From DASVHS01 sp036001325 (GTDB taxonomy: Bacteria > Acidobacteriota > Thermoanaerobaculia > Gp7-AA8), in contig DASYUK010000020.1 of assembly GCA_036001325.1 (NCBI GenBank), positions 1 to 18,494 on the forward strand: a stretch of DNA of 18,494 nucleotides, in the 5' to 3' direction. Numbering within the stretch: position 1 is the stretch's first letter; each line of letters starts with the position of its first letter. The notes under the pieces were generated by a model. It ran no database searches and had not been told where the DNA came from. It saw only the letters and a list, made by a program, of their open reading frames with translations. The position numbers and the translations under genes are program-made. Of the stretch, positions 13,159 through 18,494 are shown one piece after another.

Positions 13159-14451
13159 TTAGAACCTGTAGCCGAGGTTGAAGCTCAGCAGAGTTGCATT
13201 CGTTTTGTATGTTCCGTTGAATCCTTCGCCGCTGCGTCCTTCGGTCCCGCGCGTCTTGAAATGCAGGACGAAGACGGTTCCGTCGATGATCCATGGACCG
13301 CGGTGATGACCGACGCCGAACGAGACGCCCTCACGATCGGCATCGGGGAGCAGCGGACTGACCGCTTCGACCGGCTGCGGATTTTCGTCGTATACCAATC
13401 CGAAGCGCACGTCCCAGTCAGGCGTTGCGGCGTGGTTGACGCCGATGCGATAAGAGTTCGTATCGTTCCAGAGCTGCGGCCGGCTGAGATTCACCCGCGG
13501 CGTCTGCGCGAACACGATGTCGAGCGTCTTGAAACGGCTCCATGTCGTGTGCGTGAAATCGAATTCGACGTCGGTGTTCGGAATCGTCGTCACAGCCAGG
13601 CCGACGATCGCTGTGGCCGGGAACGGAAGCGTCGCCGCAATGCCCTGATTCGGCGGTAAGCCCGCCCTGACGATCGCATCGAGCTGCGCGTTGCCGGTAG
13701 GGATCTGCGTGAACGTCGCATCGCCCTTGAAGTCGATGTCCATGTCGGATCGATACGACGCTCCGATACGAAACTTATCCGACTTGAAGAGAGCGCCGAC
13801 GTTGAAGCCCCACGCCGAGTCCCAGTCGCTGTTCAGATAGACGTTCGCGACGTCGACGATGCGGCCGGTGAATGGATTGAGTCCCGAGCCGGTCGGAGCG
13901 TTGTTGCGCTGCAGGATGATGTGTGCGCGCCGATACTCCGCGCCGGCGCCGATCGCGAAGCGGCCATCGGCAGTCTGCCAGGCCAGCGCCGGCTCGACGG
14001 AGACCACTTTGATGCTCGCGTCTTTCGAAACGAAGCGTCCCACCCATGGATCTTCCCAGTTCGTCCGGAGACCATACGGTGTCATGACGCCGACGCCGAA
14101 CGTGAGGCTGTTTCCGACCGGGATGGTGACGTACGCGTTGGGCGGAACGAATGTGTGCCTCCGATACTGCCCCGTCGCGCCGGAGGTGAACTCGTCATTC
14201 GGATCGCCGCGAAACTGATTGGCGAAGTTGATCGTGGTGCCGCCGGCGAAGATCGTGAAACGCCTCTGCTGCGCGAGTCCGGCGACGTTATAGAAGATCG
14301 CCGAGGGATCGTCGGCCGTCGCGGCGAACGCGCCACCCATCGCCGTCGCCTTCGCGCCCTGCTCGAAGATGGAGAATCCGGAAGCGAGAACCGTCCCGGC
14401 CATCATCGACGAAAGGAGGGCGAAAAGAAGGAGCCTGGTCAGAAAACGCAA
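13159..14451 (-). CDS. OmpP1/FadL-family outer-membrane transport protein
   Basis: The 430-residue protein starts at TTG 14451, chosen because GAGGAGG (14457-14463) sits 5 bases upstream and a signal peptide follows at once (RFLTRLLLFALLSSMMAG to VLA). The mature N-terminus SGFSIFEQGAKATAMGGAFA, then DDPSAIFYNVAGLAQ, is the FadL plug signature, with NVA in place of the usual NPA. The remainder alternates strands typical of a 14-strand barrel and ends in an aromatic residue (LGYRF), as outer-membrane proteins do. FadL proteins take up long-chain fatty acids or hydrophobic compounds. It is the first gene of a two-gene unit with the GDSL esterase. Confidence 0.9.
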   Translation of the reverse strand: MRFLTRLLLFALLSSMMAGTVLASGFSIFEQGAKATAMGGAFAATADDPSAIFYNVAGLAQQRRFTIFAGGTTINFANQFRGDPNDEFTSGATGQYRRHTFVPPNAYVTIPVGNSLTFGVGVMTPYGLRTNWEDPWVGRFVSKDASIKVVSVEPALAWQTADGRFAIGAGAEYRRAHIILQRNNAPTGSGLNPFTGRIVDVANVYLNSDWDSAWGFNVGALFKSDKFRIGASYRSDMDIDFKGDATFTQIPTGNAQLDAIVRAGLPPNQGIAATLPFPATAIVGLAVTTIPNTDVEFDFTHTTWSRFKTLDIVFAQTPRVNLSRPQLWNDTNSYRIGVNHAATPDWDVRFGLVYDENPQPVEAVSPLLPDADREGVSFGVGHHRGPWIIDGTVFVLHFKTRGTEGRSGEGFNGTYKTNATLLSFNLGYRF

Positions 14452-14456
14452 GGTAA

Positions 14457-14463
14457 CCTCCTC
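14457..14463 (-). promoter_or_regulatory. Strong ribosome site that fixes the TTG start of the fadL-like gene
   Basis: GAGGAGG on the minus strand lies 5 bases before TTG 14451. No ATG or GTG in the same frame has a comparable site, and longer readings would cover the divergent gene at 14554. Confidence 0.7.
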
Positions 14464-14553
14464 GTTTTGTTCGATGTACGAGAGAAGGGATGCTCGGAAC
14501 GGGCGCATCATAGCATACGGAATTTCGCTCTTCCGTCTGCTGTCGTGCCGCAC

Positions 14554-15342
14554 ATGAAACGCATTTGTGCCGTCGTCATCGCGCTGGCATTCGTCTCCGA
14601 AGCTCGCGCCGGAATCGTCTATCGATTCGAGAGCGTGACAGAGACCTTGACGTCGCACACGTTCTCCGGAACCGTGAAAGCCGATCAGGGAAACGTGCGC
14701 ATCGACGTCGCGTCGGGCGACGGTCTGCTCTTCGGCGATGGCTCGGTCGTCCTCTCTTCGACCAGCGGGCGCATGGTAACGGTGCTCGATCCGTCGAAGA
14801 AGACTTACTACGATCTCGACGTCGAGAATCTCCTCGGACGCGCTGTCGGCGCGCTCTCTCAGTTTCGTGAGCTGGTGAAGGTGGAAGCCAAGAACCCGCG
14901 CGTCGCCGTCCGCGACGCTGGTCATGGCGGCCGGATCGAAAGCTATCCGACGCGCCGATCGCATGTCGTGTCTTCGTTTGATCTCGTCATGAAAATGTTC
15001 GGCGAGAAGACACCCGCACACGTCGATATCAACACCGACGTCTGGTCGACGGATCGCCTCCCGACAGAGTTCGCAAACGTCATGCAGACTTCGCGACTGC
15101 GCACCGGGATTGACGTCGTCGACAAGCTCATCGAATCGCAGACTTCGTCGCTGCGTGGATTTCCGTTAAAACAGGTGACCACCACGCGCGTCACGACACG
15201 AGGAAGCACGACGACGTCGACGACCACGTCACGCGTGACAGCAATCCGCCAAGCGACGGTTGCTGCTTCGGAGTTTGCCGTGCCGCAGGGCTACCGCAAA
15301 GTCGACAATCCGGTGGATTCGTTGCTCAACCTCACTCGTTGA
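14554..15342 (+). CDS. Exported DUF4412-like protein with Thr-rich segment
   Basis: ATG 14554 opens a signal peptide (MKRICAVVIALAFVSEARAG); the open frame extends far upstream but that part is the shadow of the fadL-like gene. The 262-residue product has the features of DUF4412-type proteins: early strands (IVYRFESVTETLTSHTFSGT), repeated hairpins with LDPSKKTYYDLD, and the closing FAVPQGYRKV. The domain's function is unknown. A Thr/Ser-rich low-complexity stretch lies at about 208-229, between the domain body and the last motif. It converges on gatB with an 11-base overlap of 3' ends. Confidence 0.65.
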   Translation: MKRICAVVIALAFVSEARAGIVYRFESVTETLTSHTFSGTVKADQGNVRIDVASGDGLLFGDGSVVLSSTSGRMVTVLDPSKKTYYDLDVENLLGRAVGALSQFRELVKVEAKNPRVAVRDAGHGGRIESYPTRRSHVVSSFDLVMKMFGEKTPAHVDINTDVWSTDRLPTEFANVMQTSRLRTGIDVVDKLIESQTSSLRGFPLKQVTTTRVTTRGSTTTSTTTSRVTAIRQATVAASEFAVPQGYRKVDNPVDSLLNLTR

Positions 15343-16717
15343 GCAACTCTCGCAGTACGCTGTTTGCGATCTCGGCGTTGGCCTTCCCGCGCATCTCCTT
15401 CATCAACTGACCGACGAGGAAGCCGAAGACCTGCGCTTTTCCACCGCGGTACTGCTCGACCTGCGCGCCGTTGCGTGCGATGACGCGCTGCGCGGCTTCG
15501 CGGATGATGCCGGCGTCGGAGACCTGCGCCAGGCCCTTGCGCTCGGCGATGCGCTCCGGCTCCTCGCCGGATGACGACATGTCGTCGAAGATCTCCTTGG
15601 CGGCTTTTCCGCCGATTGCGCCGCGATCGATCATCTGGATGAGCTTCGCCAGCATCGACGGCGTGATCGTGTCGCGACCGACACGCAGGACTTCGTTGCG
15701 AATCCAGTTCGATGCCGCTTTGGCGTTGCCACTCAGACGCGCAGCTTCCTCGAAGTAATCGGCGATCTCACGACTCGTGACGAGGATCTCCGCATCGACA
15801 GACGTGAGACCGAAGTCGCGCTGATAGCGCGCGCTGCGATCGCCCGGCAGCTTCGGAATCGTGGTGCGCACTTTCTCGATCCACGCGCGATCGACCTCCA
15901 GCGCGAACAGATCGGGCTCCGGGAAGTAGCGATAGTCGTGAGCCTCTTCCTTCGTGCGCATCGGCCGCGTCTCGTTCTTGATCGGGTCGAAAAGCCGCGT
16001 TTCCTGAACGACTTTCCCGCCGCCTTCGAGCACGTTCGTCTGCCGTTCGATCTCGAACTCGATCGCGCGGCTCATGAATCGAAACGAGTTGAGGTTCTTG
16101 ATCTCGACGCGTGTGCCGTGGGGACTGCCGCGGAGGTGGAGTGAGACGTTGGCGTCGCAGCGGAGCGAGCCCTCTTCCATGTTGCCGTCGCAGACTTCGG
16201 TGTACATCAGCATCTGTCGCAGACGATTGAAGTACGTCGCTGCGTCGGCTGCAGAGCCGATATCGGGCTCGCTGACGATCTCGATCAGCGGCGTACCAGA
16301 GCGATTGAGGTCGACGAGCGAGCGCCGGCCTTCGTGAATCAGTTTTCCGGCGTCCTCTTCCAGATGAATTCGGCGCAGGCGGATGGCCTTCTCGCCGATG
16401 ACGATGGTGCCACCGATTGCCAACGGTCGCTCGAACTGCGAAATCTGATAACCCTTCGGCAGATCGGGGTAGAAGTAGTTCTTGCGCGCGAACTGCGATC
16501 GCAACTGGATCTCGCAGCCGCTGGCGAGCGCCATGCGCATCGCCAACTCGACGGCGCGCCGGTTCATCACCGGCAGCGCGCCGGGATAGGCGAGGCAGAC
16601 CGGGCAGACGTGTGTGTTCGGCGGCGCGCCGAATGCGGTCGAGCAGCCGCAGAACATCTTCGACTCGGTCAGGAGACGCGCGTGAACCTCGAGGCCGATG
16701 ACCGTTTCCCACGCCAT
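15332..16717 (-). CDS. gatB: Aspartyl/glutamyl-tRNA amidotransferase subunit B
   Basis: The 461-residue protein matches GatB from end to end. It opens with WETVIGLEVHARLLTESKMF and has a zinc knuckle with C23, C25, C38 and C41. Further signatures are RKNYFYPDLPKGYQISQFER, LEEDAGKLIH, DLNRSGTPLIEIV and YTEVCDGNMEEGSLRCDANV. The YqeY-like tail ends in VFGFLVGQLMKEMRGKAN. With GatA and GatC it converts Glu-tRNA(Gln) or Asp-tRNA(Asn) to the amidated forms. gatA and gatC are not adjacent here. The start ATG 16717 has no ribosome site but lies 8 bases after a TATAAT, so a leaderless mRNA is likely. Confidence 0.96.
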   Translation of the reverse strand: MAWETVIGLEVHARLLTESKMFCGCSTAFGAPPNTHVCPVCLAYPGALPVMNRRAVELAMRMALASGCEIQLRSQFARKNYFYPDLPKGYQISQFERPLAIGGTIVIGEKAIRLRRIHLEEDAGKLIHEGRRSLVDLNRSGTPLIEIVSEPDIGSAADAATYFNRLRQMLMYTEVCDGNMEEGSLRCDANVSLHLRGSPHGTRVEIKNLNSFRFMSRAIEFEIERQTNVLEGGGKVVQETRLFDPIKNETRPMRTKEEAHDYRYFPEPDLFALEVDRAWIEKVRTTIPKLPGDRSARYQRDFGLTSVDAEILVTSREIADYFEEAARLSGNAKAASNWIRNEVLRVGRDTITPSMLAKLIQMIDRGAIGGKAAKEIFDDMSSSGEEPERIAERKGLAQVSDAGIIREAAQRVIARNGAQVEQYRGGKAQVFGFLVGQLMKEMRGKANAEIANSVLRELLNE

Positions 16718-16725
16718 CGCCGGCG

Positions 16726-16731
16726 ATTATA
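16726..16731 (-). promoter_or_regulatory. Perfect -10 box (TATAAT) for leaderless gatB
   Basis: On the minus strand TATAAT ends 8 bases before the gatB ATG, so the transcript would begin at or within 2 bases of the start codon. A weak -35 (GTGACT, 4 of 6) lies 19 bases upstream, inside the divergent M20 gene. Confidence 0.55.
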
Positions 16732-16742
16732 GGAGTGCGCTA

Positions 16743-18041
16743 ATGTACGCAGTCACCATGCGCCCACTCTTTTCCCTGCTTGTTCTCCTGACGATACCGA
16801 TGAATGCACAGACGCTCTCCGATCGGATCGACCGCGAGATCCCGTCGCTGGTGAATACGTACCGTTCGCTGCATGCTGCGCCGGAGCTGTCGATGCAGGA
16901 GCAGAAAACGTCGGCAAGCATCGCGAGTCGTCTGCGCGAGCTCGGCTACGACGTGACGGAACGCGTCGGTAAGTACGCAGAGCCGGAGGCGACGTGTTAC
17001 GGCGTCGTCGCGGTCATGCACAACGGAAACGGTCCGGTCGTCCTGCTGCGCACGGATATGGATGCACTGCCGATATCAGAACAGACTGGACTCGCATACG
17101 CGAGCAGCGTGTCGAACACGATGCACGCCTGCGGGCACGACCTGCATATGACCGCGCTCCTCGGCGCGGCGAAGATCCTCGCCGACATGAAGTCGCAATG
17201 GCACGGCACACTCGTTCTGATCGGGCAACCGGCGGAGGAAGTCGTCAAGGGCGCACAGGCCATGTTGAACGCTGGTCTGTACGATCGGTTCCCCCGTCCT
17301 GACTACGCATTGGCTATTCATGACTCAGCGGAGATCGAGTCCGGCAAGGTCGGCATTCGCAGCGGATACATTCTTTCGGCAGGCGATTCGGTCGACATTA
17401 CGGTGCGCGGCATCGGCGGCCACGGAGCATCACCACAGAGCACGAAGGATCCCATCGTCGTCGCGTCAGAAATCGTAATAGCGCTGCAGACAATCGTCAG
17501 TCGAGAGCGATCGCCTCTCGATCCCGTTGTGATTACCGTCGGGGCTTTTCATGCCGGCTCGAAACGAAACATCATTCCCGATGAAGCGAAGCTGATGTTG
17601 ACGGTGCGTACTTACAAGGCTGATGTTCGCGAGCGGGTGCTGGCGTCGATCGAGCGCGTGGCGAAAGGGATCGCCTTCGCGGCGGGGATTCCGGAGGATC
17701 GTGCACCGATCGTAACTGTGCTGGGTGAGTCGACACCGTCGACCTATAACGATCCGGCGCTCACGCAGAGAATGTATGCGGCGGTCGCGAAACAGATCGG
17801 CGCTGCGAGCGTCGTGGAAGGCGAACCGGGAATGGCGAGTGAGGACTTCGGCCGCTTCTCGCTCGATCACAAGATTCCGGCGACGATGCTTCGAGTCGGA
17901 GCGGCGGATCCAGTGAAGGTCGCCAGCGGCGCGGCGTTACCATCGCTTCACTCGTCGAAGTTCGCGCCCACGCCTCTGGAGTTGGTTTTGCGACGCGCGA
18001 TTGAGACGGAAGTGGCGGCGGTGATGGAACTGCTTCGTTAG
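16743..18041 (+). CDS. M20 family (M20D-like) metallo-amidohydrolase, exported
   Basis: ATG 16743 follows AGGAG (16731-16735) with 7 bases of spacing; an internal ATG at 16758 is an alternative that would give a cleaner signal peptide (MRPLFSLLVLLTIPMNAQ). The 432-residue product shows the M20D series: LRTDMDALPI with D107, MHACGHDLHM with H128, C130 and H132, GQPAEE with E165/E166 and IHDSAE with H193. A dimerisation domain around GGHGASPQSTKDP and the closing LHSSKFAP follow. Relatives hydrolyse N-acyl or amide bonds (hippurate, IAA-amino acids, N-acetyl-diaminopimelate); the substrate is unknown. Its start is only 25 bases from that of the divergent gatB. Confidence 0.92.
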   Translation: MYAVTMRPLFSLLVLLTIPMNAQTLSDRIDREIPSLVNTYRSLHAAPELSMQEQKTSASIASRLRELGYDVTERVGKYAEPEATCYGVVAVMHNGNGPVVLLRTDMDALPISEQTGLAYASSVSNTMHACGHDLHMTALLGAAKILADMKSQWHGTLVLIGQPAEEVVKGAQAMLNAGLYDRFPRPDYALAIHDSAEIESGKVGIRSGYILSAGDSVDITVRGIGGHGASPQSTKDPIVVASEIVIALQTIVSRERSPLDPVVITVGAFHAGSKRNIIPDEAKLMLTVRTYKADVRERVLASIERVAKGIAFAAGIPEDRAPIVTVLGESTPSTYNDPALTQRMYAAVAKQIGAASVVEGEPGMASEDFGRFSLDHKIPATMLRVGAADPVKVASGAALPSLHSSKFAPTPLELVLRRAIETEVAAVMELLR

Positions 18042-18047
18042 GAGAGC

Positions 18048-18058
18048 CGGGCGTCCCG
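18048..18058. terminator. Small hairpin between the M20 gene and the intron end
   Basis: CGGG-CGT-CCCG lies 6 bases after the M20 stop and directly next to the inferred 3' end of the group II intron. It may be what is left of a terminator used as intron target, as is known for group IIC introns. The stem is short and no T run remains. Confidence 0.35.
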
Positions 18059-18494
18059 ATCGGAATAGGGGGGAACCTCACGGCTCCTCCCCTCCCACAC
18101 CACCGTGCATGCGGCTCCGCACACGGCGGTTCGGTTGCGCCAAAGTGAGTTGTCACCTGTGGCGGGGCGTTCGGTGCGGTTTTCTGCCTTGGGCGATTCG
18201 GTCCCCTTCCGCTCGGCGCGTTGGGCGTCACCTGTCGCTCCGCTCGTGAAGGCCAGCTCCAGCTGTCTTTTCTGCCGCCTGTCGCTCAAGAATCCAACCC
18301 CCTACTGACCCTCAAACCGTTCGGGCCTTCGGTCGCTCTCGCGTCCTACTATGCCTCTGCTGACTTCTGCGCGGCGATCAGGTCGCCTCCCGACTTCCTC
18401 AGTCCCGACTTCGGGACAGCCAACGCAGTTCTCCCGAGGTAAGCTCGACAGCCTTCCTTGCATCGTCGTCGGATCTACGTTCTGCGCTCTTGAT
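18059..18494 (-). mobile_element. Group II intron with internally deleted reverse-transcriptase ORF (5' end beyond the window)
   Basis: Read on the minus strand, this stretch has the order of a group II intron. A structured leader (18290-18494) carries motifs typical of introns upstream of the ORF. The first ~47 codons of a reverse transcriptase-maturase follow (18289-18149). After an abrupt junction come domain V (18100-18130) and domain VI, ending near CCGAT at 18059. About 400 or more codons of the RT are missing. The 3' boundary is inferred from the AY end rule and could be off by a few bases. The 5' boundary is not in the window, so I cannot say whether domain I is complete. Confidence 0.75.
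18100..18130 (-). ncRNA. Group II intron domain V
   Basis: On the minus strand ACCGCCGTG-TGCGG pairs with CCGCA-TG-CACGGTGGT, leaving the 2-base bulge on the 3' side that marks domain V. The catalytic triad position reads CGC, a variant known from group IIC introns, instead of the commoner AGC. The terminal loop (AGC or GAGC) is not a GNRA tetraloop, which may point to decay. Confidence 0.65.

Larger units (their letters stand above)
18038..18289 (-). pseudogene. ltrA: N-terminal fragment of a group II intron reverse transcriptase/maturase
   Basis: The frame begins with TTG at 18289: (M)SDRRQKRQLELAFTSGATGD, then AQRAERKGTESPKAENRTER. This basic leader is characteristic of many intron-encoded RTs and precedes the conserved 'LKRALKRVKANKGSPG' part in full-length proteins. 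That conserved part is absent. After about residue 47 the frame runs into the intron's own domain V/VI sequence (RTAVCGAACTVVWEGRSRE) and stops near 18038. No RT catalytic (YADD), maturase or endonuclease domain remains. Confidence 0.72.

Noticed and set aside
13921..14553. Upstream extension of the DUF4412-like frame
   Set aside because: It is antisense to the fadL-like gene, whereas ATG 14554 begins a clear signal peptide.
14452..15021. N-terminal extension of the fadL-like frame
   Set aside because: It overlaps the divergent DUF4412-like gene; the ribosome site and signal peptide place the start at 14451.
15180..15240. ACG/ACC-rich stretch that looks like a small tandem repeat
   Set aside because: It is irregular Thr/Ser-coding low-complexity sequence inside the DUF4412-like gene, with no fixed period.
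1..18494. CRISPR array, tRNA or rRNA genes, prophage module
   Set aside because: No regularly spaced repeats, cloverleaf-like segments, rRNA signatures or phage structural genes were seen on either strand by reading; a covariance search would be needed to exclude small RNAs fully.

Overview
The window is a GC-rich stretch of chromosome from a diderm bacterium. An outer-membrane FadL-type porin and many Sec signal peptides indicate a Gram-negative envelope. Gene content (ECF sigma followed by DUF4252-like proteins, unusual sigma factors, DUF4412, M20 amidohydrolase, a heterodimeric ABC exporter) and short-leader promoters would fit Acidobacteriota or a neighbouring phylum. That placement is inference and I hold it loosely. 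There is no rRNA, tRNA, CRISPR array or phage module.

Layout. 1-1568: tail of an ECF sigma factor, a one-helix membrane protein that looks like its anti-sigma partner, and two exported DUF4252-like paralogues, all tightly coupled. 1596-3616: an operon-like chain of a second sigma factor with two region-4 domains, an unknown 87-residue protein, a Phd/YefM antitoxin and a broken VapC/PIN toxin. 3621-3989: an unknown gene. 4002-7594: two ABC half-transporters forming an asymmetric heterodimeric exporter. 7599-9433: a secreted CBM9-like protein (-), a 71-residue orphan (+), a PHA_gran_rgn protein (-) and a DUF4440/SnoaL-like exported protein (-). 9505-11043: YifB/ComM AAA ATPase. 11256-11636: an orphan gene behind a near-consensus promoter. 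11744-14451 (-): FadL porin followed by a GDSL esterase, a plausible lipid hydrolysis and fatty-acid uptake pair. 14554-15342: DUF4412-like protein. 15332-16717 (-): GatB. 16743-18041: M20 amidohydrolase. 18059-end (-): a group II intron whose reverse-transcriptase ORF is almost completely deleted while domains V and VI remain.

Repeats. One palindromic repeat family occurs three times: once in frame inside the anti-sigma-like gene (355-402), and twice in inverted orientation at the convergent junction 11645-11743. A different element, able to fold into two hairpins on a common stem, fills the convergent junction at 8658-8711 and supplies part of the 3' ends of both flanking genes.

The best candidates for something undescribed are the sigma factor with a degenerate extra region 4 (1596-2768) together with its zero-gap partner gene (2769-3032). 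Next come the repeat-bearing anti-sigma gene with its tandem DUF4252-like products, and the ORF-deleted group II intron.
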